Shown one piece after another: positions 8,372 through 17,920 of a DNA stretch of 64,000 nt. Position 1 is the first letter of the stretch; every line of letters starts with the position of its first letter. Origin of the DNA: Alphaproteobacteria bacterium. GTDB lineage: Bacteria; Pseudomonadota; Alphaproteobacteria; TMED109. Position numbers and translations under genes: made by a program. Location: positions 59,910-123,909 of the forward strand of contig JAJEGJ010000001.1 of NCBI GenBank assembly GCA_022819905.1, given 5' to 3'. A model generated the notes under the pieces. It made no database searches. It was not told the origin of the DNA and was given only the letters and a program-made list of their open reading frames with translations.

Positions 8372-9489
8372 CAGTCGAGGTACCCGAGGTCGCGCCAGAC
8401 CGAGAAACGTTCCCGGAACTCGGTCAGCGAAGCCAGCGCCTTGGCGAAGTCGGCGTCTTTCTCCGCCTCCTCGATGGCGACCTGCTCCCACGCTTCCTTG
8501 TACGCGTTCAGGAACTCGTCGTTCCAGCGCTTGAGCTGGACGCCCTGACCCTCGAAGTACTCGAGCGCCGGCACCTGAAGCGCCTCGCCCTGGGCGAGAC
8601 CGCGCTGCACCAGGTCGCCGCACGCCATCGTCAACAGACTCTGCTGGCTGAGCGAGAGTTCGTTCCAGCCGTCCAGGTTGTACATCACGTCGGCCCAGGT
8701 CGACTGCTGATGCCAGCCCGGGAAGTAGTAGAACTTCGCGATCTGCTCGAAACCGAAATTGCGGTCGATGGCGGGGCTGGAGAACTCGGTGGCGTCGATC
8801 GTTCCCAGCTCCAGCGCCGGATAGATGTCGCCGCCGGCAAGCAGCTGGGTCGACACCCCGACCTTCTCCATGACCTTGGCGCCCAGCGCGAAGAACCGCA
8901 TTTTCAGGCCCCGGAGGTCATCGAGCGTGCGGATTTCCTGCCGGAACCATCCGGAAGCCTCGGGCGGCAGGATCATGCACAGCGTGCTCTTGATGTTGTG
9001 CTTGAGGTAGAGCTCGTCGAGCAGCTCCTGGCCGCCGCCGAAGTACATCCACGCCATGTACTCGGGCGCCGCCGGGCCGAAGGGGATCGACGCGAAGAGC
9101 TGTAACGCGGGCACCTTCCCGGCCCAGAAGCCGGGCGTCGCCCAGCCGGCGTCCACGCCGCCCGAGGCGACGGCGTCGAAGATCTCGAGAGGCGGCACGA
9201 GGGCGCCCGGCTCGAAGAAACGGATGTCGACGCTTCCGTTTGACGCGGTGCGGATGCGCTCCAGCATCTCCTTCATCGACGGGCCGATGATCGGCGTGGT
9301 GCCGGCATACGCACTCGCCATCTTCCAACGAACCGTCGCTGGGGCGTCCGGGGCATCCGTGGTGTCAGACGTGGTAGCGGACGTGCCCGCGGTCATTTCC
9401 GAATCGCCGAACAAGGCTGGGCGCACCGCAAGTCCGATAACGATCCCGACTACCAATACGACCAGAACGGCCAGTTTTCCTCGATCCAT
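8371..9489 (-). CDS. TRAP transporter solute-binding protein (DctP family), membrane-anchored
   Basis: A 372-residue periplasmic binding protein of the TRAP DctP/TakP type. An N-terminal hydrophobic segment at about residues 6-24 without an obvious cleavage site is followed by a Thr/Ala/Asp-rich linker, suggesting an anchored protein. Conserved blocks include FFEPGALVP, DAGWATPGFWAGK, PEASGWFR and the arginine in LKMRFFALG that in the family binds the ligand carboxylate. The start at 9489 has a GGAG 10 nt upstream; codons further out have no such site. No DctQ or DctM membrane gene is adjacent. A close paralogue sits at 59055-60185. It overlaps mmsA by one base. The ligand is unknown, probably an organic acid. 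Confidence 0.88.
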   Translation of the reverse strand: MDRGKLAVLVVLVVGIVIGLAVRPALFGDSEMTAGTSATTSDTTDAPDAPATVRWKMASAYAGTTPIIGPSMKEMLERIRTASNGSVDIRFFEPGALVPPLEIFDAVASGGVDAGWATPGFWAGKVPALQLFASIPFGPAAPEYMAWMYFGGGQELLDELYLKHNIKSTLCMILPPEASGWFRQEIRTLDDLRGLKMRFFALGAKVMEKVGVSTQLLAGGDIYPALELGTIDATEFSSPAIDRNFGFEQIAKFYYFPGWHQQSTWADVMYNLDGWNELSLSQQSLLTMACGDLVQRGLAQGEALQVPALEYFEGQGVQLKRWNDEFLNAYKEAWEQVAIEEAEKDADFAKALASLTEFRERFSVWRDLGYLD

Positions 9490-9540
9490 CTCGCACTCCC
9501 CATGCGGCACGCCCGTAACGCAGCACGGCGTTCGATTGTA

Positions 9541-10479
9541 TCAGTTGGTGTCGACGTACAATGCTCCGAGGTACAGCAGCTGTACCAGCACCAGGCCCGC
9601 ACCGACGCTGCGGCCCAGGGAGCGGCGGAGCGTCAGGAAACCGGTCAGGAACACCGCCGTCGCGATCAGGACCGTCAGGTCCAGCGGCGTGAGCAGGCCC
9701 CGCATGGACAGCGGGTGCGCGAGGGCGGCGGCACCCGTGACGCCCAGCAGATTGAACATGTTGCTGCCGAGGATGCCGCCCAGGGCGAGTCCGCCCTGCC
9801 GGCGCAGGGCCGCGAGGGCGGTCACCGTGACCTCGGGCAGCGAGGTCCCGATGGCCACGATCGACAGGCCGATGACCGTCTCCGGCACGCCGAATGCGCG
9901 GGCCAGGCCACTCGCACCGACCACCAGTGCTTCCGCACCTCCCGCCACCAAGGCGAGACACCCCACGATCATGGCGGCGCTGCGGGCGAGCGATCGCGTG
10001 ACGGGCGCGCCCGCCGCCTGGGTCATGTCGGCGCCCGCGCGCCGGATGGAGTGCGTGGTCGAGACCGCAAGCGCCACGACGAGCGCCAGTCCGCCCAGCC
10101 GGGGCAGCACGTCGACCCAGAGCGTAAATCCGGCAAAGACCAGCGTGGCCATCAGCATGATGACGGCATCCAGTCGCAGGCCGGGCGTGCCGACCAGCGG
10201 TCGACAGGCGGCAGCAACGCCCACGGCCAGCAGCACGTTGGCGATGTTGGAGCCGGCGACGTTGCCCAGGATGAATCCGGCATGGTCGCCGAGCGAGGCC
10301 CGCACCGCCACGACCAGTTCCGGGAACGAGGTGCCGAAAGCGACGACGCTCGCGCCGATCACGAACGGCGCGACCTGGAGGCGAGTGGCAGTGGCGACGG
10401 ACGCGCGCACCAGGAATTCGCCGCCCACGACCAGCAGGCCGATCCCGCCTGCCACGGCCGCCAGGTTGAGTAGGAGCAC
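9541..10479 (-). CDS. Calcium/sodium antiporter, CaCA family (YrbG-like)
   Basis: The 312-residue membrane protein has about ten hydrophobic segments in two homologous halves. Each half carries the ion-binding alpha repeat: VAFGTSFPELVV near residues 47-58 and VAIGTSLPEVTV near 206-217, with the acidic residues needed for Ca2+ binding. This is the K+-dependent or independent Na+/Ca2+ exchanger family that expels calcium. The gene starts 8 bp after the end of sdhB on the same strand, so it is probably the last gene of the sdhCDAB transcript. No regulatory domain is present. Confidence 0.9.
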   Translation of the reverse strand: MLLLNLAAVAGGIGLLVVGGEFLVRASVATATRLQVAPFVIGASVVAFGTSFPELVVAVRASLGDHAGFILGNVAGSNIANVLLAVGVAAACRPLVGTPGLRLDAVIMLMATLVFAGFTLWVDVLPRLGGLALVVALAVSTTHSIRRAGADMTQAAGAPVTRSLARSAAMIVGCLALVAGGAEALVVGASGLARAFGVPETVIGLSIVAIGTSLPEVTVTALAALRRQGGLALGGILGSNMFNLLGVTGAAALAHPLSMRGLLTPLDLTVLIATAVFLTGFLTLRRSLGRSVGAGLVLVQLLYLGALYVDTN

Positions 10480-10487
10480 CGGCGCGT

Positions 10488-11264
10488 TCAGCGCCGTTGC
10501 TGGATACGGCGCTTGATGTCGCTGATCGCGCGGGCCGGATTGAGGCCCTTCGGGCAGGTCTTCGTGCAGTTCATGATCGTGTGGCAGCGGTACAGCCGGA
10601 AGGGATCTTCCAGGGCATCGAGCCGCTCGCCCGCCGCCTCGTCACGGCTGTCCTGGAGCCAGCGCGCCGCCTGCAGGAGGGTCGCCGGACCGAGGTAACG
10701 GTCCCCGTTCCACCAGTAGCTCGGGCAACTGGTGCTGCAACAGAAACACAGGATGCACTCGTACAAACCGTCGAGCTTGCGGCGATCTTCCTCGGACTGC
10801 AGACGTTCACGGGCCGGCGGCGGCGATTCGGTCTTCAGCCAGGGCTCGACCAGCGCGTACTGGGCGTACGCATCGGTGAGGTCGGGAACGAGGTCCTTGA
10901 TCACCGGCATGTGGGGCAGGGGATAGACCTTCACCGGGCCCCGGACGTCGTCGATGGCCTTGGTGCAGGCCAGCGTATTGGTCCCGTCGATGTTCATGGC
11001 GCAGGAGCCGCAGACCCCCTCGCGACAGGACCGGCGAAAGGCAAGGGTCGAATCCGCGGAATTCTTGATCTCGATCAGGGCGTCGAGGACCATGGGTCCG
11101 CTCTTGTCCAGGTCGACCTCGAATGTATCGAGCCGCGGCGACGCGCCTTCATCCGGCGAATAGCGGTAGACCCGGAACTCGCGCACGCGGCTGGCGCCGT
11201 CGGGCGCGGGGACCCGGCGGCCCTGCCGTACTTCGGAGCCTCTTGGAAGTCTGAACGCCACCAT
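10488..11264 (-). CDS. sdhB: Succinate dehydrogenase iron-sulfur subunit
   Basis: The 258-residue subunit carries electrons from FAD in SdhA to ubiquinone. The N-terminal ferredoxin domain has CREGVCGSC plus a later cysteine for the 2Fe-2S cluster. The C-terminal domain has [12 protein letters not shown] and [15 protein letters not shown] for the 4Fe-4S and 3Fe-4S clusters. The start ATG at 11264 has a GAGGAAG site about 10 nt upstream, and the gap from the sdhA stop is 16 bp. The N-terminus is about 20 residues longer than in E. coli, common in alphaproteobacteria. It completes sdhCDAB in the usual order. Confidence 0.96.
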   Translation of the reverse strand: MVAFRLPRGSEVRQGRRVPAPDGASRVREFRVYRYSPDEGASPRLDTFEVDLDKSGPMVLDALIEIKNSADSTLAFRRSCREGVCGSCAMNIDGTNTLACTKAIDDVRGPVKVYPLPHMPVIKDLVPDLTDAYAQYALVEPWLKTESPPPARERLQSEEDRRKLDGLYECILCFCCSTSCPSYWWNGDRYLGPATLLQAARWLQDSRDEAAGERLDALEDPFRLYRCHTIMNCTKTCPKGLNPARAISDIKRRIQQRR

Positions 11265-11280
11265 CGTTGCATCTTCCTCG

Positions 11281-13071
11281 TTAATAGACGCGCGGCTTGG
11301 GCGGAATGGTGTCGACGTCCGGCGAATCCGTCTCGAGATGCACCGGGCGCGCGGCGCACTCGGCGCGGCCGTCACGGAACCATGCCAGTGTGTGGATCAG
11401 CCAGTTCTCGTCGTCGCGGTCCGGGTGGTCCTCGCGGGCATGCGCGCCCCGGCTCTCGGTCCGGTGCAGGGCCGAGCCAATGGTAACGGCCGCCTGCTGG
11501 AGGAGGTTCTCGAGCTCGAGCGTTTCCACGAGATCGGTGTTCCAGATCAGCGACCGGTCGCTGACCCGGACGTCCGCAAGCTGTTGCCACGCCTCGGCGA
11601 TCTTGTCGACTCCCTCGGTGAGGCTGCCGCCGGTCCGGAACACGGCGCAATGGTCCTGCATCACGCGTTGCATCTGCAGCCGCAGTTCAGCCGTCGGCGT
11701 TCCGCCGCCGGCGTGACGAAAGCCGTCGAAGCGGGCGAGAATGGCGTCTTCGGCGTCCTTCAGGGGGGCGCGTCGGGGAGTCTCCGGCCGCTGCGTGTCG
11801 GCAATCCGGTTCGCGCAGGCGCGGCCGAAGATCACGAGGTCCAGCAGCGAGTTCGATCCGAGCCGGTTGGCACCGTGGACGGAGACGCAGGCCGCCTCGC
11901 CTGCGCTCATCAGTCCCGGGACGGCTGCATCCGGGCTGTCGGCCGACCCGGTCACCGCCTCCCCGGTATGCAGCACCGGGATGCCTCCCATGTTGTAGTG
12001 GCACGTCGGCAACACGGGAATCGGTTCGCGCGTGACGTCGACGCCACCGAAGATGCGGGCCGATTCCGCGATCCCCGGAAGCCGCTCGGCGATGACGTCG
12101 GCGTCGAGGTGCTCCAGGTGCAGGTGCACGTGATCTCCGAGCTCCCCGACGCCACGGCCGGCCCGGAGCTCGAGCGTGATCGAGCGGCTCACCACGTCGC
12201 GTGACGCGAGATCCTTCGCGCTGGGCGCGTAGCGCTCCATGAAGCGCTCGCCTTCGGAATTGGTGAGATAGCCGCCCTCGCCGCGCACGCCTTCGCTGAT
12301 GAGGCAGCCGGCGCCGTAAATGCCGGTCGGGTGAAACTGCACGAACTCCATGTCCTGGAGCGGCAGCCCCGCCCGCAGCACCATCGCGTTGCCGTCGCCG
12401 GTACAGATATGGGCGGATGTGCAGGAGAAGTAGACGCGCCCGTAGCCGCCGGTGGCCAGGATCACGGTGTGGGCCCGAAACCGGTGCAGCGTGCCGTCGT
12501 CCAGCTTCCAGGCCAGCACGCCCTGGCAGGAGCCGTCCGCGTCCATCAGGAGATCCAGCACGAAGAACTCGATGAAGAACTCGGCGGCGTTGCGAAGGGA
12601 CTGCTGGTACAGCGTGTGCAGGATCGCGTGACCGGTCCGGTCCGCCGCCGCGCACGTGCGCTGCGCTGCCGGTCCCTCGCCGAATTCGGTCGTCATGCCG
12701 CCGAAGGCGCGCTGGTAGATCCGCCCGTCGGGTATCCGGGAGAAGGGGACGCCGTAGTGCTCGAGTTCGATGACGGCGTCCGTGGCCTCCCGGCACATGT
12801 ACGCGATGGCGTCCTGATCGCCCAGCCAGTCCGACCCCTTGACGGTATCGTACATGTGCCAACGCCAGTCGTCCGCACCCATGTTCCCGAGCGCGGCGCT
12901 GATCCCGCCTTGCGCCGCCACGGTGTGGCTTCGCGTCGGGAACACCTTGGTCAGGCAGGCCGTGCGAAATCCCCGCTCGGCAAGTCCGAGCGTGGCGCGC
13001 AGCCCCGCCCCGCCCGCGCCGACCACCACGACGTCGTAGGCGTGATCGACGATGTCGTAGCTCGCCACCAT
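11281..13071 (-). CDS. sdhA: Succinate dehydrogenase flavoprotein subunit
   Basis: The 596-residue subunit oxidises succinate to fumarate. [12 protein letters not shown] at about residues 15-26 is the FAD dinucleotide site. [10 protein letters not shown] with the histidine near residue 49 carries the covalent [17 protein letters not shown] and [18 protein letters not shown] mark the substrate and capping regions. The start at 13071 shares a base with the sdhD stop (TGATG), indicating translational coupling. Length and motifs are normal and no defects are seen. Confidence 0.97.
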   Translation of the reverse strand: MVASYDIVDHAYDVVVVGAGGAGLRATLGLAERGFRTACLTKVFPTRSHTVAAQGGISAALGNMGADDWRWHMYDTVKGSDWLGDQDAIAYMCREATDAVIELEHYGVPFSRIPDGRIYQRAFGGMTTEFGEGPAAQRTCAAADRTGHAILHTLYQQSLRNAAEFFIEFFVLDLLMDADGSCQGVLAWKLDDGTLHRFRAHTVILATGGYGRVYFSCTSAHICTGDGNAMVLRAGLPLQDMEFVQFHPTGIYGAGCLISEGVRGEGGYLTNSEGERFMERYAPSAKDLASRDVVSRSITLELRAGRGVGELGDHVHLHLEHLDADVIAERLPGIAESARIFGGVDVTREPIPVLPTCHYNMGGIPVLHTGEAVTGSADSPDAAVPGLMSAGEAACVSVHGANRLGSNSLLDLVIFGRACANRIADTQRPETPRRAPLKDAEDAILARFDGFRHAGGGTPTAELRLQMQRVMQDHCAVFRTGGSLTEGVDKIAEAWQQLADVRVSDRSLIWNTDLVETLELENLLQQAAVTIGSALHRTESRGAHAREDHPDRDDENWLIHTLAWFRDGRAECAARPVHLETDSPDVDTIPPKPRVY

Positions 13072-13454
13072 CACGCCCCTCCCATTCCGGTCCGCAGGAT
13101 CGCCAGCACGGCACCGGCTGCCGCCAGCCAGGCGATCCCGGCGCAAATGGCCAGCGTCGCCATCCGCGCGGCGGAGGCGTGAACGTAGTCTTCGACGACC
13201 ACCCGGACGCCGAGCCAGCCGTGGTAGAAGCCGGCAATCACCAGCAGGACGAGCAGCAGGGAGTTGGCCGGGCGGACCATCCAGGCGACGAACGCGCCGT
13301 GATCCGCGCCTACGAGGCACAGGACCGACCACGCGAACCAGGCGCCAAGCAGCACCAGTGCCACCGCCGTCACGCGCTGCATCCACCAGTGATGCGCGCC
13401 TTCGTGCGCGGATCCGTGGCCGCGTGCCCGCGCGAGGGGGGTAAGAAGGTTCAC
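13071..13454 (-). CDS. sdhD: Succinate dehydrogenase membrane anchor subunit
   Basis: A 127-residue protein with three predicted membrane helices at about residues 27-47, 57-77 and 95-120. It matches SdhD in length and in motifs: [13 protein letters not shown] at the first helix and [18 protein letters not shown], with the heme-b/quinone-side histidine, before the third. With SdhC it anchors SdhAB to the membrane and forms the quinone site. It overlaps sdhC by 4 bp and abuts sdhA. Confidence 0.92.
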   Translation of the reverse strand: MNLLTPLARARGHGSAHEGAHHWWMQRVTAVALVLLGAWFAWSVLCLVGADHGAFVAWMVRPANSLLLVLLVIAGFYHGWLGVRVVVEDYVHASAARMATLAICAGIAWLAAAGAVLAILRTGMGGA

Positions 13455-13837
13455 GCCGCTGCCACTCCCGACCAGAACAGCACCGTCAGAATGACCGTGA
13501 GGGCGACCACGAACCAGCCGGATCTTCGGACGTTGACCAGTTCAAATCCGAAGCCCGCGTCCCAGAAGAGATGCCGGACACCGTTTGCGAGGTGGTAGAA
13601 GAACGCGACCGACACGGCGACGAGGAACGCGCATCCGATGAGGCTATCGACTGCCGACGTGGCGAGCGCAAACGCTTCGGGCCCGGCTGCGGCGGCCACC
13701 AGGAACGCCGCGAGCGCTACCATGCCGACCCCCAGCAGCAGCCCGGAGAGCCGGTGCAGAATCGACAGGACGGACGTGATCTCCGGGCGGTAGACCGAGA
13801 GGTGGGGCGACAGCGGGCGTCCGATGGGGTCCGGCAT
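13451..13837 (-). CDS. sdhC: Succinate dehydrogenase cytochrome b556 subunit
   Basis: The 128-residue subunit has [20 protein letters not shown] near the N-terminus, the SILHRLSG motif of the quinone site and [14 protein letters not shown] with the heme histidine. Three hydrophobic helices follow the family pattern. The ATG at 13837 is preferred to an upstream in-frame start at 13888 because a GGAG stands 7 nt before it and the SdhC family starts close to this point. It is first in sdhCDAB. The promoter must lie in 13838-13923 or in the remnant upstream. Confidence 0.93.
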   Translation of the reverse strand: MPDPIGRPLSPHLSVYRPEITSVLSILHRLSGLLLGVGMVALAAFLVAAAAGPEAFALATSAVDSLIGCAFLVAVSVAFFYHLANGVRHLFWDAGFGFELVNVRRSGWFVVALTVILTVLFWSGVAAA

Positions 13838-13923
13838 GCGGAACTCCGTGCGGGATCCGGGGCGGTGCCGGAAAGGAACGGCGGGCAAGATACCAGAGGC
13901 CGGCCGAAGAACGCAGGCCCGAT

Positions 13924-14211
13924 TTAGCCCGAGGTTCTCTCCAGTTCCAGGATGGCCGCTGCCTTCGCCGTGATTCGCTCCGCGTTCACGACGCGCAGCT
14001 TCTCGACCAGCTTGCCGTCGAGCAGGACCACGCCTTTCCCCTCCGCCTCGGCCGCGCGACGGGCATCGATCACCCGTTCCGCATGCGCGACCTCCGCCGC
14101 AGCCGGACCGAACACCTCGCCGGCTGCAGCCAGTGTCATTGGGTGGATCAATACCGTGTCATCAAACCCCAGGCCGGCGGCCCCGATCAGGGTGCGCGCG
14201 TCGCCGCAGTT
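13924..14211 (-). pseudogene. C-terminal remnant of a CitE/HpcH-family CoA-ester lyase (malyl-CoA lyase type)
   Basis: About 95 codons remain. LGFDDTVLIHP, then EVFGP, AERVI, GKGVVLLDGKLVEKL and NAERI are the conserved C-terminal end of citrate-lyase-beta-like CoA-ester lyases. The frame stays open on the minus strand to a stop near 14305, but residues upstream of about 14210 no longer resemble the family. The roughly 220-residue catalytic TIM barrel is absent; a divergent gene of unknown function occupies the space. An in-frame GTG at 14151 could start a 75-residue product. In many alphaproteobacteria a malyl-CoA lyase gene stands directly before sdhC, so this looks like a 5' deletion of that gene in place. 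Loss of function is inferred from the missing barrel. Confidence 0.72.
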
Positions 14212-14298
14212 GGTTACCTTGAGCCGGCAACCGGGTCCGGGCCGTTGGTTCCGGATGAACGCCGGCCGCGCCGCCGCGATCCTATTGGAGTGCCTCCC

Positions 14299-14799
14299 TT
14301 GTCATCTAATGGTGACCCCCTTCTTCATGCCATCCTGCCGGAAGCGTTTGCCGGCGATGCGCTGGTCCCCACGGCCGGCAATCTCGAAGCCGCCCTCGTT
14401 GCCGCCGTCGGGTATCACGTAGTCGATATCGAGACGGACGAGAACGGATACGACGGCGGCGGGCTGATCCGGGCCGTCAGCCTTGACCACGCGCTGTTGA
14501 TCCTCGGCCTGCCGGCCCGCTGCTACCCGCTTGAGCAGCCAACTCGCCTGAAGGCGTTCGTCGAGAAGCAGCAGATCTACGTCCACGAGCAGTTCGAGAC
14601 CATGCTCGGCAACACGACGCTCGCGGCGTGGCGCACCGCGGTGGTCGACGGCAACCGATGGCACTTGCACTACACGGCGCGCGCGGCGGGCTCCTTCTCG
14701 TTTCACGCCCACCCGGCGTACTATCCCGCCGTCCTGCCGGCCAAGCCGGCGGCGATCCGCTACTTCCTGCGCCGACACGTCTTCCAGCTCGGACAGTGA
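14299..14799 (+). CDS. Protein of unknown function upstream of thyX
   Basis: The frame is open from further upstream, but a TTG at 14299 with GGAG 8 nt before it gives a plausible 166-residue protein. No ATG in frame is well placed. I do not recognise the family. The sequence is soluble-looking, mixed alpha/beta, with aromatic stretches such as [15 protein letters not shown] and [10 protein letters not shown] and no signal peptide or membrane segment. It ends 10 bp before thyX on the same strand, so the two are probably co-transcribed and a role near thymidylate or folate metabolism is possible. That link rests on position only. Confidence 0.65.
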   Translation: MSSNGDPLLHAILPEAFAGDALVPTAGNLEAALVAAVGYHVVDIETDENGYDGGGLIRAVSLDHALLILGLPARCYPLEQPTRLKAFVEKQQIYVHEQFETMLGNTTLAAWRTAVVDGNRWHLHYTARAAGSFSFHAHPAYYPAVLPAKPAAIRYFLRRHVFQLGQ

Positions 14800-14809
14800 A
14801 ACCAGGTCC

Positions 14810-15730
14810 GTGACTGCTTCGACCACCGGGGACGATGCAACCACGGGCCGGCCTGTCGTTCCGAACCTCGAGGCCATCCTGGGGCGGGCGTATCCCGTGC
14901 TGGACCACGGCTTCATCCGGGTGGTCGACTACATGGGGGATGACGCGGCGGTCGTGCAGGCGGCCCGGGTCTCCTATGGCGCGGGCACCCGTCGGGTCCG
15001 CGAGGACCGCGGCCTGATTCGCTACCTGATGCGCCACCGGCACACCACGCCGTTCGAGATGTGCTCGATCAAGTTCCACGTGAAGCTGCCCATCTTCGTG
15101 GCCCGGCAGTGGATTCGCCACCGCACGGCGTCGGTGAACGAGTACTCGGCCCGCTACTCGGTCCTTGACCGCGAGTTCTACCTGCCGGCGCCCGAGGACC
15201 TGGCGATGCAGTCGAAATCCAATGCGCAGGGGCGCGAGGAGAGCGTCTCGCCGGCCGTCGCCGACGAGATCCGGCGTTTGCTGGAGCAGGATGCACGGCA
15301 GGCGTACAGCCGCTACGAATGGCTCCTCAACGAGCAACCGGACGGGTCTCCCGCCGACCCCGACCGGCCGGGGCTCGCCCGCGAACTCGCCCGGATCAAT
15401 TTGCCCCTGTCCACGTACACGCAGTGGTACTGGAAGGTGAATCTTCACAACCTGCTGCATTTCCTGCAGCTGCGGGCGGATCCCCATGCCCAGACCGAGA
15501 TCCGGGTCTATGCCGAGGCCATGCTGGGGATCGTGCGGCGCTGGGTGCCGGTGGTGGCGGAAGCGTTCGAGGATTATCGCCTGGGGGCCGCCGAGCTGTC
15601 CGGGCCCATGCTGACGGTGGTCAGGGCGTGGCTGGCGGGCGAACCGGTGGACCGAGAGGCGAGCGGGCTCGGTATTCGGGAATGGCGCGAGCTGCACGCG
15701 CTCGTCGGACGCGAGCTGCCGGACACGTAG
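14810..15730 (+). CDS. thyX: Flavin-dependent thymidylate synthase
   Basis: The 306-residue enzyme makes dTMP from dUMP using methylene-tetrahydrofolate, FAD and NADPH. The ThyX signature RHRX7S is present as [11 protein letters not shown] at residues 103-113, followed by ARYS. A second family block, [20 protein letters not shown] at about 202-221, supports nucleotide binding. The GTG start at 14810 is 10 bp after the preceding gene. The length is typical of the alphaproteobacterial and Rickettsiales ThyX. No thyA gene is in the window. Confidence 0.95.
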   Translation: MTASTTGDDATTGRPVVPNLEAILGRAYPVLDHGFIRVVDYMGDDAAVVQAARVSYGAGTRRVREDRGLIRYLMRHRHTTPFEMCSIKFHVKLPIFVARQWIRHRTASVNEYSARYSVLDREFYLPAPEDLAMQSKSNAQGREESVSPAVADEIRRLLEQDARQAYSRYEWLLNEQPDGSPADPDRPGLARELARINLPLSTYTQWYWKVNLHNLLHFLQLRADPHAQTEIRVYAEAMLGIVRRWVPVVAEAFEDYRLGAAELSGPMLTVVRAWLAGEPVDREASGLGIREWRELHALVGRELPDT

Positions 15731-15739
15731 CCGCCGCCT

Positions 15740-16846
15740 TCACTCGAAGCTGATCTCCGGCATGGGCGCGGTCTCGGTTCGCTTCAACTCCGCGCCGAGC
15801 CGTGCAGCCACCGCAACGAACGCTTGCGCCTCGGCACTCTCGGGCAACGTGGCCACCACCGGCAGGCCCTGGTCGGACGTTTCCCGGATGGAGAGGTGCA
15901 GCGGAATGCCGCCCAGGAACGGGACCTGCATGGCTGCCGCCGCCTGCTCGGCGCCGCCGTGGGCGAAGATCTCGGTGCGTTCGCCGCATTTCGGGCAGGC
16001 AAACCAGCTCATGTTCTCGATGAAACCCAGAACCGGCACGTCGACGCGACGAAACATGTTCAGTCCCTTGCGCGCATCGATCAGCGCGATGTCCTGGGGC
16101 GTGGACACGATGACCGCGCCACGGAGCGGCACGCGCTGCGACATGGTGAGCTGCACGTCCCCGGTGCCCGGCGGCATGTCGACCAGCAGCACGTCCAGTT
16201 CGCCCCATTCCACGTCCCGGAGCAGCTGCTCCAGCGCGCCCTGGACCATGGGTCCGCGCCAGATCATTGGGCGCTCCTCGTCCACCATGAACCCGATGGA
16301 CATGACCTTGATTCCGTAGCCGGCCATCGGTCGGATGCGCTTCCCGTCGATGGATTGCGGCCGGCCGGCGATCCCCATGAGGCGCGGTTGCGACGGACCG
16401 TAGATGTCGGCGTCCAGGATGCCCACGCGAAGCCCCTGTCGGCTCAGGGCCAGGGCGAGGTTGGACGTGACCGTCGACTTGCCGACGCCGCCCTTGCCGC
16501 TGGCGACGGCGATGATCGACTGGACGCCGGGGAGCGAGATCGCCCGTGCGTTCGCCGCCGGTCCCGGTGGCGCCTGCGGCGGGCGTTCCGCGGTCAGCAC
16601 CGCACTCACCGATGCGACGCCGGGGAGCGAGAGCACGACCTGTTCGCAGGCGCGGCGAACGATCTCGAGGGCCTTGGCCCGTGCCGGATCGGCCTCCAGG
16701 GCGAAGGCGACGTTGCCGTCCCGAATGGCGATTTCCTGCACCATCCCGAGACTCACGACGTCCTGATTGCGGGCTGGATCCTTGACGCCGGCTAGGGCGG
16801 AGCGCACTTCGGCTTCGGTGATGGTTGACACGAGCACCTTCCGCAT
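15740..16846 (-). CDS. Mrp/ApbC-type iron-sulfur cluster carrier ATPase
   Basis: The 368-residue protein has an N-terminal MIP18/DUF59 domain at residues 1-85, then a P-loop NTPase with deviant Walker A GKGGVGKS at 117-124 and DADIYGPSQP at 145-154. CPKC at 284-287 is the cluster-bridging cysteine pair of Mrp/Nbp35 proteins. It assembles or transfers 4Fe-4S clusters to apoproteins in the cytoplasm. The start at 16846 gives the standard N-terminus, and far-upstream in-frame codons encode Arg/Pro-rich shadow sequence. It converges on thyX with 9 bp between the stops. Confidence 0.94.
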   Translation of the reverse strand: MRKVLVSTITEAEVRSALAGVKDPARNQDVVSLGMVQEIAIRDGNVAFALEADPARAKALEIVRRACEQVVLSLPGVASVSAVLTAERPPQAPPGPAANARAISLPGVQSIIAVASGKGGVGKSTVTSNLALALSRQGLRVGILDADIYGPSQPRLMGIAGRPQSIDGKRIRPMAGYGIKVMSIGFMVDEERPMIWRGPMVQGALEQLLRDVEWGELDVLLVDMPPGTGDVQLTMSQRVPLRGAVIVSTPQDIALIDARKGLNMFRRVDVPVLGFIENMSWFACPKCGERTEIFAHGGAEQAAAAMQVPFLGGIPLHLSIRETSDQGLPVVATLPESAEAQAFVAVAARLGAELKRTETAPMPEISFE

Positions 16847-17030
16847 GGCCGCGGGGGAAACGCTGTTCGGGCGGCTTGGTGACCCGGACGCTGCCTGTGG
16901 CAAGTCTAATACATGTCCGACTGCCGACTGCCACCGCCGCGAGCCAGTAAGCGCGTGAGCGGGACGGGGGTTGGTGGCCTGGGGAGCCCGGCAAGACCGA
17001 GCGCGGCCTCGGTCCGAACGGGCCGGCGCT

Positions 17031-17717
17031 TCAGGTGCCCGGGAACTCGCGGTAGCAGGCGCTGTGATCGTCGTCGTGGTTGGCAAATCCCGGACGCGTA
17101 AGGATGCCTTTGGGCGCGATGTAGCTGCGGATTTCGCGCCGGGGGTGCCGGCTCCGCCACGCCAGGTTGAAAGCCGCGTTCTTCGGAAAGAAGCACATCT
17201 CCGAATACGGCAGCCGGTCGTGGATGAACCACGCCAGGGGACGCCAGTCGCCTGTCGCGCGGTACCGATCCGAGTCGATGAACCAGGGGATCACGACGCA
17301 AGCCGTGGCACCGAAGCAACCGTCCGCGTCGCGATGATCCCAGATGTGCTTCGCGTGGGTCTTCGGATTGCGGGCGCAGTTCAGCCGGTGCCGGTTGCCG
17401 TACCGGTTGACCGAGGCGTTGCGAAAGGCCGACCGAACGGTGACATGACCGAAGATGTCGCGCAGCGGCTCCAGAAGGTGCTCGCAGAGCCCTCTGCCCG
17501 CTTCGATCGCGAGGTCGGGTTCGTTCGGGACGTTGGGGATCCCGTGAACGGCCGAGATCTCGGAGTACAGGAAATCGCGCATGAAGAAGTGTTTCGACAG
17601 CCGGACGCGGCCAAACTCCTCCAGTGCCCTGACGGCGCCGCTGTCGAGCCCCGGTGAGTCGCGTTCGGAGCGCCGGTCGGCGAAACGTTTCAGGGCACGG
17701 AAGCGGTTCCGCTTCAT
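17031..17717 (-). CDS. Uncharacterised protein resembling peptidase M15-type domains
   Basis: A 228-residue protein with no signal peptide or membrane segment. The region from about residue 38 reads like the M15_3 group (D-Ala-D-Ala carboxypeptidase fold): LSKHFFMRDF, then CEHLLEPLRDIFG and VRSAFRNASVN. A histidine-rich stretch, KTHAKHIWDHRDADG, lies where zinc ligands are expected, but the order of ligands is not the canonical SxHxxGxAxD. It may be a phage-endolysin-like or cell-wall protein, or an inactive relative. A GAGGAGAGGAG ribosome site precedes the ATG at 17717. It is separated from the gene upstream by a strong stem-loop. Confidence 0.6.
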   Translation of the reverse strand: MKRNRFRALKRFADRRSERDSPGLDSGAVRALEEFGRVRLSKHFFMRDFLYSEISAVHGIPNVPNEPDLAIEAGRGLCEHLLEPLRDIFGHVTVRSAFRNASVNRYGNRHRLNCARNPKTHAKHIWDHRDADGCFGATACVVIPWFIDSDRYRATGDWRPLAWFIHDRLPYSEMCFFPKNAAFNLAWRSRHPRREIRSYIAPKGILTRPGFANHDDDHSACYREFPGT

Positions 17718-17810
17718 CGCTCCTCTCCTCTTCGGAGTGTCGCCGGTCGGCCTTCGCACCAGCGGGCGCGTGGTATCGCGTTCCGTGCTGCCGAGCTCCC
17801 CGGCGCTGCG

Positions 17811-17880
17811 GGCCGGCCGTGCCTGCCCCGGGAAGGTCGGGCACGCGGGCCCGGGGAACGCAGGCCGGCCGTACCGTAAA
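17811..17880. repeat. Long imperfect inverted repeat between two minus-strand genes
   Basis: GGCCGGCC occurs at 17811-17818 and 17873-17880. The inner arms, TGCCCCGGG and CCCGGGGAACGCA, also pair, giving an imperfect stem of about 20 bp around an approximately 20-nt GC-rich centre. It follows the HEAT-like gene by about 40 bp on the minus strand and could stop transcription, or be a dispersed palindromic element. Only one clear copy is seen in the window. Confidence 0.45.
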
Positions 17881-17920
17881 TCCGGGCAGGCGATCGCCCG
17901 CAGACCTGCTTGGGCCGGAA

